This document shows positions 39,109-52,044 of a stretch of DNA of 64,000 bases, piece by piece. The notes beneath the pieces were generated by a model. That model was not told the origin of the DNA. It worked only from the letters and a program-made list of their open reading frames with translations, and ran no database searches. Source of the stretch: Diphasiastrum complanatum. Lineage: Eukaryota > Streptophyta > Lycopodiopsida > Lycopodiales > Lycopodiaceae. A program made the position numbers and the translations under genes. Where the stretch lies: assembly GCA_029204225.1 (NCBI GenBank), contig CM055099.1, forward strand, positions 66,181,852-66,245,851, read 5' to 3'. Within the stretch, counting starts at the first letter, position 1. Every line of letters starts with the position of its first letter.

Positions 39109-39855
39109 ACATATTTGAGGTTTACACTGCAACAGTTTCTTGAAAGTAGTAGTTGCAGCTGTCCAAGGGCCTTAACACCTTAATTATCTTCCACTATGGC
39201 TGTTTGATATATGTTGCATGAAGGCGTTGTATTAGAAAGTATTGGAGTACAGTTATTTAATTACGCAACAAGAGGATGCAGCATTCATTCTTCAACAGGA
39301 CAAGATAAACCATGAAACTAGCATTCTGCTTTCTGAGTTACATTTTCTTAAGTTGAAGAAGATTTTTAAGCAACAAGAAAAAGGTTTTTCTTGGATTCAT
39401 CTTTACTTCTGTGTGCCTGCTGTACAAGTTCTTATTTGCCTGCCAGTCCTCATCACATCTTCAATTATATATTTTTTCCTATGACTTTCATTCTCTTTTT
39501 GCTTCGATAAGTCTTTTTTCATGATTACTGGTTGTCTGGTCAACATACTGGCTTCCTTGTGTATACCAGTATTCCTGCAATCGTTTGAGGAGACTGGAAG
39601 ACTGTTTGCAGCAAATAAATTAGGTTTTCATGAGACATGTGTGTATATTCTTGTGTATGGGAGCTGACATTTTACTTACATGTTACCAGTTGAATATTAG
39701 TGCTTCTTTTTATGTAAGCGTGTATATGTGCTCTGGCATCCATATCCTCATTTCAGGTTTGTGATTTGCAACTTAGCTAGTGAGTCATTGTAGATTTCTG
39801 TGCTGGTGTAATCAAAGTTCACGTATGTTTTTGTTTTTGCTTGTTTTAATCACAG
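39109..39855 (+). other. 3' end of the MCU intron
   Basis: No transposon or gene is recognised. The acceptor is preceded by a T-rich tract (TTTTTGTTTTTGCTTGTTTTAATCACAG read across 39828-39855), which fits a normal 3' splice site. Confidence 0.5.
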
Positions 39856-40317
39856 ATAGCAGAGAAAGTTGCAGATGTCCTTCCATCCCTTCTGCTGTTT
39901 GAGGATGATGGTCATAAGCAGGAATTTGAGCTCTTACAGAAAGAGTTAGAAGATATAGACACAAAAGCTTCCAGGCAAGTGCGGAATTATCTTTGGATGG
40001 GCCTTTTGTCACTTACATCTGGGACAGTATTGTTCTTTCGCCTTACTTTTTGGGAGTTCTCATGGGATGTGATGGAGCCAATTGCATTCTTTGTGACCAC
40101 TGGTGGTTTGATTGGAAGCTATGCCTATTTTCTTGTTACGCACAGGGATCCTACCTATCTTGGGCTGATGCATTCCCTGCTTACGAGTAGGCGAAAAAAG
40201 CTTATGAAAAGAAGACAATTCAACTTCGACAGATACAGGCAACTTGAAAGTCTATGCCATAGCAAGACCAATTCTGGGCTAGAGAAACAGGAGACTGCAG
40301 TCAATGTTACTCCTTGA
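39856..40317 (+). CDS. MCU: Mitochondrial calcium uniporter, exon 2 (pore)
   Basis: This exon encodes residues 153-305 and the stop codon. It opens with a helical, charged segment (EFELLQKELEDIDTKASRQV) that forms the first coiled coil, then a first membrane span (about 197-217, LWMGLLSLTSGTVLFFRLTF), the loop WEFSWDVMEP (222-227 is WDVMEP), a second span (about 225-248, IAFFVTTGGLIGSYAYFLV) and a basic C-terminal helix (RRKKLMKRRQFNFDRY). WDVMEP is the plant form of the selectivity filter; its Asp and Glu rings bind Ca2+. Phase 0 matches exon 1. The 21.6 kb intron before it is very unusual in size. All key pore residues are intact, so I treat the gene as functional. Confidence 0.92.
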   Translation: MAEKVADVLPSLLLFEDDGHKQEFELLQKELEDIDTKASRQVRNYLWMGLLSLTSGTVLFFRLTFWEFSWDVMEPIAFFVTTGGLIGSYAYFLVTHRDPTYLGLMHSLLTSRRKKLMKRRQFNFDRYRQLESLCHSKTNSGLEKQETAVNVTP

Positions 40318-42430
40318 CGTGGTCTTTAGCCTGGAGACTTATGAAATTACTTTTCCTTCTTTAAGGGGGTCTCTCACCCCTACACTCTGAAATTTTTTTG
40401 TGGAGTCTGAATCAAAAGATTGATGAATGACTCCGCACGGTGTATAAGGGGGTTCCGGAACATGTGGACAAACCATTGTAGTTGCACTAACATTGATCAG
40501 AGCTTATGTAACATGATACTGATCAGCTATTCATTCATTGACACGCAAAGGGGGGATTAGGTTTAGGTTGATATGGCTGGCATTACAATCTGTAAGGTCA
40601 CTAATTTTCTTGATGGTAATCCAGTACATTTTTGGATTTAGGGTTTAGTATTAGTGAGTCCTTTCTGCAGGACTAGTTATCATTTATGGTTGGGGACAAT
40701 ATATGGGCCAAGATATAAAGATTCAAGTTCTCATACTTTTTGTGATTCGGCACTAAATAGTCTATGTTCTGTACTCAAACATATGCTATCATTTGGTTCT
40801 CCAATAAGGGGTCGGTTAGGACTTCTTTTCCTCTCCTTGAGGACAGAAGTTCCACTCCAGTCTGCCGCAAAAATGAGGACATAGAAGAGGAAAAATTATG
40901 TGCTTCATCTACAGATACTGGTAGTAGCTTTCTGTGGTCAAATTTTATACATGGCAATGCATGACTATTAAATGCTGCATCTTCACTGATTTTGAAAAGC
41001 AGAAGGAAAATGATGTTTTAAAGTCTCTAACAGATGCCTGACACTTATTTTCAACTTTTGCATTGAAGCTTCTATTTTTCCCACCTGTCTGTAAGATAAA
41101 CTAGCAGAATTTTGAGTAGAAGAGCTGTTTAAAACTGTTAGATATGGCTATAATTGTGGACTGTTTTCTCAAGCAGACACGTATAGCATATAGGCTGTTG
41201 GGGTCTGTTTATTTTTCACATGCTTTAATTTTTAGGAACAATTAGTTTTGTAATGGGTACCATTATGAACTAGATCAGCACGGAACACAACATCAGACCC
41301 AAATTAGCAATCTCCAACTATAGTGATCTCCAACTGAGAACACTCCACATAAACCATACCACTGGAGCCTCTAGCAGTTTGAAAGAACTAAATTATCAAT
41401 TATAGACCAACTACTAGTTATCCTACTTAGTAATGCTCTGAAGGCCCTTAAATAAGCCTTTTAGATATAGCTCCTTATCCTACTTGCAAGGCTCTTCCCT
41501 CAAGACTTCTTTAAATGATGTTGTTTCAATACACCCTTCAATTTCAAAGACCATGTCACTTGCTACTACATTGAAATTGAGACGCATTCCTTGTGTTGCT
41601 TTCTTGTACACCTTTGCATAGTCGTATGTGATGACCACTTCAAAAACCTACTTTTATTTGCCATTACACCATATCCCACATGATTGAGATTAGAGGTAAA
41701 ATGTAACGTTGACTACATCAATCTATACATTGCACAGATCCTCCAACTCTTTTTGTTCTTATTTAAGTGGTAAAGGCTCATGATGATAGTCTAGAGTTAT
41801 ATGTGAACTTTATTGATGAGTCATCACATGCACCACTTCCAAGTGTTATTCTTCTTTATCATATGCTCCAAACAGATGAGCGATTGAGGCAATATTTCTT
41901 TTCAGAATATCTCTATTTATGATTTCTTCTTTAGCGAAAGCATTGCAGCTTTGTGCAATAATGAGATTGTGTCCTAGAGCATTGCCATCACATTCTTTTG
42001 CCATCTTTTGTTTTTAACATCAGTTTTCAACATCTACATGGGCCATTTTTCACATTTCAATATAGGGATCTCATGTGCATATTGCCCAATGTTATCAATG
42101 TACAAATATGACCATCAATACAACATTTCCATGTATGATTGTGATGGACCCTTGATGGTTCCTTATATTTAGAGAGTTCAGGCACTTCCAGATGCAGATG
42201 CGAGATATACACAAATAGCACTTGCTTCCTCGCACTACCTTCATGATCAAGGATACCTATCGGGGTTTTCCCAGACATCCCACTTCCTCCTTCCTTTGGT
42301 ATCTCCATTGCAGAGCTCCCCTCAGGTACTTATCAGTATATTAGACACTTCTTATATCAGGCATATCTCGATCGTACTTGGAGGTGACAACTTTGGGTTA
42401 AGCCCAACTATTACCGGCGGACTCATTTTA
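40318..42430. other. MCU 3' flank and unassigned DNA
   Basis: The first several hundred bases are presumably the MCU 3' untranslated region; I cannot fix the poly(A) site. From about 41270 the sequence is unassigned. A minus-strand 83-codon frame at 42308-42057 has no recognised features. Confidence 0.35.
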
Positions 42431-42439
42431 TTGAACTAG

Positions 42440-42870
42440 ACATAGTAGGGTTCCCAGTTTTGCCACACTATTTGAGCTCGAGATTATCACACAGCCTTAG
42501 ATTTACATTGGGACAGCTCCACGTACCATCACATCAGCTAGCTATTGAGACTGGGAGGTTCCATCGTATCCCACGAGAGGAGTGGATTTGCCAGTTATGG
42601 AGTCAGAGGAGCACTTTATCTTTAGGTGCCCTGTATACTATGAGATCAGAGGGAAATACCATTACTTGTTTCGCGACATGCTTGTCACACTACAATCACT
42701 CATAGCCTACGAGGACTCCCGATGCATATCATGATACGGGAGATGTTTCTACTGCGACAAGACAACCCAGCAGAGTCATGTTTCTCAGTCTTAGATTCTC
42801 CTAGGAGAACACGACGGGACCTAGCATCTGATGATGACGATGATGACGATGATGACTTACCTACTCATAG
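42440..42870 (+). mobile_element. LINE C-terminal relic
   Basis: Plus-strand frames read LAIETGRFHRIPREEWICQL and, after a frameshift, EHFIFRCPVYYEIRGKYHYL. This is the zinc-binding C-terminal part of a LINE polyprotein (GRxxRIPREERxCxxC, then EDExHFIxxCPxY), which follows the reverse transcriptase. The tail includes an Asp run (codons near 42830-42857). It directly precedes Copia sequence at about 42880. Confidence 0.7.
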
Positions 42871-42879
42871 AGATCATAG

Positions 42880-43740
42880 ATAGCATGTACACATTCTCTC
42901 TGATCTGCAAAAGAAGCTTGACCATGTCAGCTACAGGAGTATTTTCATTGGATACTCGATGTCACACAAAGCATATCGAATTTGTGATGGCGAGTCAAAT
43001 CGAATCTCAGTTAGTTGAGATGTTGTCTTCCTCGAAGATAAATTCTTCGACTTCAAGCAAAAGAAACCAATGCAAGAGTTCGTTCCAACAACTCCCATCG
43101 CCATCGATAGGCCTCAACCTGCGACTGTTCTGACGAACAGAAAAGATATCTCTGTCGCACAACAAGGAGAATCATCATCTCAACAACCAACTATTGTTCA
43201 AAGATCTGCTCGACAACGACAAGAACCTGATCGTTTCATCCCTCAAACGTTCATCAGCAATGATGAACCCACTTCAGTAATAGAAGCATTGTCGAGTTCG
43301 AAGACAGATAACTGGTGGTCTGCCATGCATGTTGAGTTTGATGAAAAACAAGACCTGGCACCTTGTGCAAGCTCCTGCAGATGCAAAAAACATCGACACT
43401 AAGTGGATCTTCAAGATGAAGCTCAATCCAGATGGGTCAATAGCCAAATGGAAAGCTCATCTAGTCGTCAAGGGTTATGACCAAACCTATGGAATTGACT
43501 ACACTGAGACATATAGTCCAGTCATAAGACTTCAGTCAATTCGATCTTTATGTGCCTTCGTAGCTGCCGAAGGTTTGGAAGTACACCAAATGGATGTTTA
43601 GACAGCCTTTTGGAACGACCATATAGAAGAAGACATTTACATCTATCAACCTGAAGGTTATGTCCTTCAAGGCCAAGAACACAAAATATGTAAACTGTAG
43701 AAAGCTCTCTATGGGCTAAACCAAACTCCAAGGGCCTGGT
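42880..43740 (+). mobile_element. Ty1/Copia relic, left part: integrase end and reverse transcriptase
   Basis: The plus strand reads LQKKLDHVSYRSIFIGYSMS (integrase end), a linker with QRSARQRQEPDRF, then reverse transcriptase: KWIFKMKLNPDGSIAKWKAH, DYTETYSPVIRLQSIRSL, VHQMDV, IYQPEGYVLQGQEH and PRAW at the right edge. Stops at about 43599 and 43698 and frame changes show it is dead. It is 5' truncated. The coding sequence breaks in the codon after PRAW at 43740 and resumes at 44946, after an inserted solo LTR. Confidence 0.88.
43736..43740. other. Left target-site duplication of the solo LTR
   Basis: CTGGT here matches TTGGT at 44946-44950 in four of five bases. Removing the LTR and one copy restores a continuous Copia reverse-transcriptase frame (RAW followed by FHRINRFLLQHDF), which supports the boundary independently. 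Confidence 0.8.
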
Positions 43741-44332
43741 TGTTGGATTAGTCTCCTTCTTACCAATCGACTAATCGATTTTAATCTTCATCCATTGTTT
43801 ATCCAGTTCTACGGATTTTTCCGTGTGTTTACACAGTCTGCAAGATTTTACATGGAGTTTACAACAGTGTCGCCTTTTTTGCCTGTCAGAAATTCTGTTA
43901 AAAAATGCAGTGTCTCTTTTTCGCATTATTCGCCTAACAGAAATCTCGTTTAAAATCACAGTGTCACATTTTTCGTTTTTTCTAAAGAGCTTCAAATATT
44001 AAGGAAATGACTCTCACGAAGTGTGGGGCAACCCTGAATGAGATTTAAGGGCACCGTCTCCTTTTTTCTCTTTTCGCAAAAAACCTGACAGTGTCGCCTG
44101 TGGCTATTTTAGTTCATTTCTGCAAAGCCACAGTTTTGGTTAATTTATGCAGACAGAACGTTTACGGCCAATTTCAACGCTTATCGGCAATCAATGACAA
44201 GGACCGGATGGATGTCAGGGGATCACCAGCCAACTGGCGATAGCAATTGACGACCTAATTTCTTAGTATAAATAGTTGTTCATATTCATACAGTTTGATG
44301 ATTTTAAGATTATCAGAAGCATTTGAATAGTT

Positions 44333-44405
<73 letters not shown>

Positions 44406-44945
44406 GCGAGCTTGAACACTCCTAAGCATTATAGCTCACTTCTTAGAGTTGTTTTAGAAATTGCTATTGCGCTACTGCTTATCAACATTGCGCTTGATTA
44501 AGACTCTCATTTTAGCCGCTCAGAAATAGCATCGAGTACGTGGCTTTGATCTGCAACTTATTGTACTCATTTACTTCTGTTACGTTTTCATACTGAATCA
44601 ATACTATCTTTCATTGCATTCAGTTTTCGTCTCAGAATGTATGTGTTTCTAAATTTCTTTGCGACTAATTATTTGTCTGATAATTTTCGATACTTAATTG
44701 TTTGGCTACGTAATCACAATAGTACTGGCAATTTCAAAGCTAGTTACTATAAGCTCAAACGTGATTTCTATCACTATTGTTTTGTTTGAAATTGATAGGC
44801 ATAGTCATGCATTGTGAAAGAGGAAGATAGTTTATTCCGCCATGCACGAAAAGTTTTGTTTCTAAGACACTCAAATTATTTTCATTCGTTTTTTTGAGTT
44901 CATTTTTTTTTCGAGCTAGACCTATCTTCTGCAGACTTTCCGACA
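43741..44945 (+). repeat. Solo LTR (1,205 bp) nested in a Copia relic
   Basis: It starts TGTTGGATTAG and ends TTTCCGACA, so the ends are imperfect inverted repeats TGTTGG/CCGACA. It has a TATA-like AGTATAAATAG near 44263-44273, then a 70-bp CT run (44334-44403). It has no internal coding region and interrupts the reverse transcriptase of the surrounding Copia copy between two related 5-bp direct repeats. Solo LTRs form by recombination between the two LTRs of one element. Confidence 0.9.
44334..44403. repeat. (CT)n microsatellite inside the solo LTR
   Basis: About 70 bp of CT repeat, starting some 60 bp after the LTR TATA box, therefore within the expected transcribed leader. Confidence 0.95.
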
Positions 44946-46036
44946 TTGGTTTCATAGAATCAATCGATTCTTGTTGCAGCATGACTTCATCCCAAACTCT
45001 GTTGACTCTAATGTTTATCTCAAGCACAGAGGCTCAAGCTATGTCATAATAGCTCTATATGTTGATGACTCACTGATCATTAGCAATTCGAATCAATTGC
45101 TTCATGAGACGAAGACTCTTTTGTCGAAGGAATTTGAAATGACTGATTCAGACCCTGTGCACTACCTTTTGGGAATCGAGATAACAAGAGACAGAGCCAA
45201 GAGAAGTATCACATTAAGTCAAGAAAGGTATCTAACCAGTGTACTCTACAGATATGGCATGGAGAACTGCAAGTCAATAGACTCGCCTATGGATCCAAGA
45301 TTCAAATTGTCAAAGGATATGTGCCTGAACGCTGATGCAGAGAAGAAACAAATGTGCAACTACACCTATCAATCTGATCGATCATGTATGCCATGGTCTG
45401 CACTTGACCTGATCTAGCATTTACAGTCAGTACATTGTCACAGTTTATGTCAAATCTTGACCTACCTCACTGGAAAGCTCTACTCAGAGCACTAAGATAC
45501 ATTCAAACCACCAAGCACTATGCTTTGTGTTATAATGGAAATACATAAGATGCTTTGACATTACTTACTTATTCTAGCTCTGATTGGGCTGGTAATGTGG
45601 ACACGAGAAAATCCACATCTGGCTATCTTTGCCTTCTAGCAAGTGGACCCATTTCATGGAATAGTTGAAAGCATAAATATATTTCTTTGTCCTCAACAAA
45701 ATCAGAATATGTCGTAGCTACCTCTGTAGTGAAGGAAATTATTTGGCTCAGAAGATTGCTACAGGATCTTATGATCTCTCAAATCAGTCCAACTATAATC
45801 TATTGCGACAATTAGAGCTGCATTGCTCTATCTTTGAACCAACAAACTCACTCTAGAACTAAACACATTGAAGTTCAATTTCATTTTCTTAGAGAGAAAG
45901 TTCAGAATAAAGATGTCGAATTAAGTTGTTGTTCTACTGCCAGTATGTTGGCTGATATCTTGACTAGGCCTCTGTCAAGAGAAATCCATGTTGTATTATG
46001 TAGCTTGCTTAATTTTATTCAGGATCCTAGGAGTTA
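44946..46036 (+). mobile_element. Ty1/Copia relic, right part: reverse transcriptase end and RNase H
   Basis: Continues from 43740: LLQHDFIPNSVDSNVYLKHR, the catalytic box YVDDSLIIS near 45060, KEFEMTDSDPVHYLLGIEIT, then the RNase H part in shifted frames (SSDWAGNVDTRKSTSGYLCL, STKSEYVVATS, HIEVQFHFLREKVQ, ADILTRPLSREIH). The YVDD box is intact, but stops near 45417, 45548 and 45667 break the frame. It ends at the normal Copia C-terminus just before a polypurine tract. Confidence 0.9.
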
Positions 46037-46040
46037 AGCT

Positions 46041-46049
46041 TAAGGGGGG
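46041..46049 (+). other. Polypurine tract
   Basis: TAAGGGGGG lies immediately before the TGTTGGAATTAAG start of the 3' LTR, as required for plus-strand DNA priming. Confidence 0.8.
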
Positions 46050-46300
<251 letters not shown>

Positions 46301-46400
46301 TTATGTAATAGCTACACGACATATACGCTTTAAAATAATATGGAAATGATCCTCCTTTATGATACCAAACTGAATAATTTGCTTTACTTTACCAAACTTG

Positions 46401-46562
46401 GTAATGAGACCCCTTATGAAGTTTTTTTTTAAAAATAGTCTTGTTGGAAAGAAACCTGCCTTCCTTTGAATGGCTAGGATCTGGTAATGAGACCCCTTAT
46501 AAAGTTTTTTTTTAAAAATAGTCTTGTTGGAAAGAAACTTGCCTTCCTTTGAATGGATCTGC
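46401..46562. repeat. Two tandem 82-bp units
   Basis: GTAATGAGACCCCTTAT starts at 46401 and at 46483. Each unit continues through a run of T, AAAAATAGTC and TTGTTGGAAAGAAAC with very few differences, so this duplication is fairly recent. Confidence 0.9.
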
Positions 46563-46959
46563 ACATTATGGAAAAACAATCAAACGGTGGGCATCTTCAA
46601 ACACTTAGTGCATTCAAAGGTACTGACTTCTTTATATAAAGGAATATCACACAGACATAAATCACCTTAGTTACTTTCGAGTCACATCCAGTATGACGTG
46701 GCATAACTAACAGCTTGATTTACTAGAGTACCGACTAGGAGTATACTGAATCTATAGGAAAAATAGTAATTATTCTTCCACATAGAACACGATGAATGTT
46801 TGAATAAATCAAACTAATATCAGTGTCTTCAATTGAATCTATATTGATCTATGTACTAATAGAATAGTATTTGCTCTGATTGAATATGCATGTGAAAATA
46901 AGAGACAACTTTAGACAATTTTAGACAATAAGAAACTATTGATCAAAAACGATTTTTAT

Positions 46960-47602
46960 AATTATGAATCTGAATCATCAATATACATTTCTTGTTGTCT
47001 TATCTCATCGTTGTGTCTTTGATTGAGTTACAACAAGTTGTGCACATGTATTTATATTGCTACAGGACAAGTCTTTTGGCCTTTTATTTATGGGTCTTTT
47101 GGACTTTTAATATGTAACAGTAGATATCTAACCGTTTACTGATGGTTGATATTCAATAGATGCTCTATTTTCAAGGTCGAATAATTTCTGTTCGCGAATT
47201 ATTCATGACAGTCCATCTCTAAAATTGTTCGCGACACTTCTCTCTTTGTGACATTTTCATCTTTCACAAATTGTTCACGACAAATAACTTTGAGCTTGAA
47301 GAAGAAATTTCAGAATATTTCTCGAACTGTTCGCGACGTCTGAGGTTTGAATAAGAAATAGAATATTTTGTGACAAGATCCTGTTTGTGAATATTTTGAG
47401 TTTCAACGAGAAAACCACGAGCTTCTACTAGAAACTGTTTCGCGAATCTTTCGAGTTGACTGCAAGATAAATTTCGGGAATCTTTCGAGTTGGTCACAAA
47501 TAGAAATGTTCTGAGTTCGTGTTTGTTTCTTTCTCATCCTTTATCAGGTAAACTGCGCACTTTGTTAGTGGAATCGAGATCTGTCTGATCAGGTGTTCTA
47601 CA
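46960..47602 (-). repeat. 3' LTR of a minus-strand Copia relic (outer end uncertain)
   Basis: On the minus strand TGTAGAACACCTGATC starts at 47602, right after a purine tract (GAGAGGGAGC). A TATA-like AATATAAATAC lies near 47048-47058. Several CGCGAA(C/T)-type words occur between 47190 and 47480. The CA end was not located. Confidence 0.5.
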
Positions 47603-48715
47603 GCTCCCTCTCAAAGTGGGCAGTTGGATTAACCCCAGTCTTCTTTACTACTTCTCGAACAAGGCTTTACTGAGTGGCTTTGTAAAGATATCAGTCGTCA
47701 TTTCCTCTGTAGGTATGAAAACTGTCGTCAGTATCTTCTTTTTGACTAAGTCCCGAATTACATGATACTTGATAGCTATATGCTTCGTTTTCGAATGAAA
47801 CACATGATCTTTCGTAAGATAGATTGCTGAAGTGTTATCCATTAGCAAGACATAAGGTTTAGAAATAGATTCATCAAATCCTTCCAACATATGTTTGATC
47901 CAGATCAGCTCGTTTGCCATCTTGGCTGCTGCTACATATTCCACTTCACAGGAAGATTGAGCTACTGTTGTTTGCTTCTTGTTTGTCCAAAGTACGGTTG
48001 TGCCAGATGCTAGAATACAACCTCCTGAAATACTTTTGCTATCATCCTTCATGAATGTCCAGCTTGCGTCACTGTAAGATTCGATGTAAAATCCAGTTTC
48101 CTTCGAATAACACAGTCCATAGTCTTTCGTTTCCTGGAGATATTGTAGTACTCTCTTTGCTAACTTCCAATATAATGATCCTGGTTTCTAATTATATTGG
48201 CTCAGCCTGTATACTGCAAACGCTATATCAGGTCTGGTGTTGTCAGCTAGATATAACAATGATCGAATCAGTCTACAACAGGGTGTTTTGGCTATTCGTT
48301 CCTCTTCCTCGAGAGTCTGCAAACAATCTGCCTTGTTCAGTATTGTTCCAGGTATCATGGGAGTATGCACACCTTTGCATTCGAGCATGTTGAAGTCTTC
48401 AATGACTTTTGAGTGTACTTTTGTTGGTGAAGATACAACTTACCACCTTCAAAGTCTCTCACGATCTACAAGCCTAGATAGATTTTAGCTTCTCCTAGGT
48501 CAGCGATCTCAAATATTTCAAAAATCTGAAATAAACTTATCTTTTCTTGAGAAGATGAGTGTGTCATCAACATAGACAACTAGAATGATTGTTTCATTTT
48601 GGACATGCTTGATATAGACATTTGATTCAACAAATAGAGGTTTGAAGCCTAAGAAACATAGTGCTTCATCCTGTTTGTAAAAAAGAAAGAGTGTATCGCT
48701 AAGCGTAAATGGCAT
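47603..48715 (-). mobile_element. Ty1/Copia relic: reverse transcriptase end and RNase H
   Basis: The minus strand reads GFKPLFVESNVYIKH and VVYVDDTLIFSRKDKF (catalytic YVDD near 48570), then GVHTPMIPGT and SLLYLADNTRPDIAFAVYRL, and RNase H at 48052-47648 (SISGGCILASGTTVLWTNKK, SCEVEYVAAAKMANELIWIK, SKTKHIAIKYHVIRDLV, MTTDIFTKPLSKALFEK). The RNase H part is well preserved, but the three blocks lie in different frames with gaps. It is truncated at about 48715, where an LTR of another family begins. Confidence 0.88.
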
Positions 48716-48718
48716 AAT

Positions 48719-49962
<1,244 letters not shown>

Positions 49963-49967
49963 ATAAT

Positions 49968-50690
49968 GATGGGTCTTGATCAAAATAGCAACATATTCAT
50001 ACATCAGCCCACATTAAATGATGTAGAAGCGTTTCAGGCTTTAACTCGTAGTAGAACCCATTAATGATTTCACATTGTGAATGGAAAGATGATGTGTTTG
50101 TACAAAAGCTAAGATTACTTGATCTTATTTTTTGGTGTGAGAGAATTGGTGGTGCTAGATCAATATCAAGATGGGAATGATTCCAAAAAAAATTTTGGTG
50201 CATGCGGTGAGTGCAGGTCATGTTTTCAAACAGTTCAAAATAGCTACAAGTAGGGGAATGTTCTGTTGTTGAAGTGTATCATTTGTATGTTTGTTTTTAA
50301 AAAGCTCGCTTATTTGCAAAAGAAATAATTCTCTTAATGGAAAACAAGTGATATAGTTTTTAAGAGTAAGCATTGACATAACTAACCTTCAATAACAGAT
50401 CCTATCCAGCTATGGGTCCACAAGATTGGACTGATGTGGTAAAATGTTGATATCATTGTGGAAATTTATCGAAATAGTTGCATTCACGTGTATGTCCATC
50501 TAGGATTTTTTACAAAGGTTGATACATACAAGATATCTTTTGAGAAGGTCAGCAGACATAATTTTTTTTCACAAATCATGGGAATTTTGAATGGGCCATG
50601 ATTTAGACTTGCACTACTATTGGGGGATGATATATGCTCTTGTGCTTCGTGCCTCAAAATTACAGTGCAACAACGGCAAATAGTTGTATT
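49968..50690. other. Unassigned intergenic DNA
   Basis: No gene or transposon family is recognised between the solo LTR and the next Copia copy. Confidence 0.3.
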
Positions 50691-52032
50691 CGCCGGAAAA
50701 AGCTCGCCAAAATATTACATCCCATCCTTCTCACCACCAAAAATGTTAGATTGATCAACAACAACAACATCAAGTTTATCTACATTCTCCTCTTCAAAGA
50801 CAACATCATTAGAAATGTGAAATTTCTTTGACTTAGGAATGTAAACTCTATAAGCTTTCCTTACTTCACTATAGCCAACAAAGATTCCCTTCAAAAATCC
50901 AAAAGATGAGTTGACATACTACCAAAGATCTTCAAATGCTCCAAGCTTGGCTTCTTACCAAAAAGGAGCTCAAATGAACTGCTACCCAAGTCTTCATTTG
51001 AGTACCTATTGCAAACAAACTTAGCACACATCAAAGCTTCACCCCAAAAAGATTTAGGAAGATTTGCATTTAGCATTTTCACAAAGATTGATCTTCCTCT
51101 CTTCCACACCATGGAGAACCTTTGAGTTTGAAAGCTCCCTCTTGATCCCATGTGCCACACAAACCTCTTTGAACTTTGTTGATAGGTCTCCATTTGACAG
51201 TTTTAAGCACTTATCTCCGTGTTGAATTGACTCTCCACACATTCTTGAACTTGAGAAAAACATCAAGTATGAAGTCCTCATTTTTTAGAAGATAGATCCA
51301 ACAATATCTACTAAAGTCATCAATGCAAGACACAAACATCTTTGCTCCTCCATTACTCAAAGCGCTAGTACAATGCAATCCAAATGTACAAAATGAAAAG
51401 GCATCTTAGATCTTGAGCTAAATCTAGAATAAGACAACCTTTGTGGCTTTAACATTGAACAAAGCTCACCAACTTGCTTCTTTGCCTTCAAACCACCATG
51501 GTTAGAAATAAAATATCCATCAAGTTTGTAGAGCTCACCTTGTCTTGCCTTTGGCAATCAAGACTTCATTCCTTTTGATCAAGCAAGAATCACCAATAAA
51601 TTCCACTTTAAGGCCTTTTTCAACAATTTGACACACACTAACATTCTTACTAATGGAAGGTATGAACAAAACAAAATTCCTATTTGTAGAGAGAGAAAAA
51701 GGAATTGTGCCAATCCCTTTGATTGCACACTCACCATTATTGGCCATGTAGATCACCTTCTTGTCACCTCCATATGCCAACAAAGATGAAAAGTACTCTC
51801 AAGGAAAGGTCATGTGTGAGCTTGCTCCACTTTGAATCCACCAAGGATCAATATCTCCATCATTAGCAATCAAACATTAAGACATCACAAGAGCATCATC
51901 ATTTAAGCATCATCATCTACACTTGAAAATGCTTGTTTTGACAAGGAATCACTCTAGCACATTCTAGAATTGATGGCACCTCTAAATCACTCTCTAGAAT
52001 ATGCTTCTCCTCCAAATATAGCCTGCAACAAA
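50691..52032 (-). mobile_element. Ty1/Copia relic lacking gag: protease, pre-integrase, integrase
   Basis: From 52032 down the minus strand passes within about 200 bp from the primer-binding site to the protease region (WWIQSGASSHMTFP near 51830), so nearly all of gag is deleted. The catalytic Asp of the usual WxxDSGAS core is replaced by Gln (codon CAA). Pre-integrase (GLKVEFIGDSCLIKR, GELYKLDGYF) and integrase follow (ANLPKSFWGEALMCAKFVCN, FELLFGKKPSLEHLKIFG), ending with FVGYSEVRKAYRVYIPKSKK near 50850. Reverse transcriptase is absent. The copy is internally and 3' deleted. Confidence 0.85.
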
Positions 52033-52044
52033 GCTCTGATACCA
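52033..52044 (-). other. Copia primer-binding site
   Basis: The minus strand reads TGGTATCAGAGC, an exact match to the plant Copia initiator tRNA-Met site, directly after an LTR ending in TTTTCACA. Confidence 0.9.

Larger units (their letters stand above)
18234..39855 (+). other. Giant MCU intron (21,622 bp)
   Basis: The intron begins GTAATA and ends in TTTTAATCACAG. Both flanking exons are in phase 0, and the joined reading frame passes from the N-terminal domain straight into the coiled coil expected in plant MCUs, so no exon seems to be missing. Within it I recognise a CT/TA tract, a hAT-type MITE, Copia gag and protease relics, two Gypsy ends, a LINE relic, a Gypsy LTR-gag fragment, hAT transposase fragments and a GC/AT palindromic repeat. 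Transposon insertion is therefore a sufficient explanation for most of its length. Confidence 0.85.

Noticed and set aside
38800-39143. Open frames with Ile-Tyr runs
   Set aside because: They translate TA/CA microsatellites and the adjoining GC-rich repeat.
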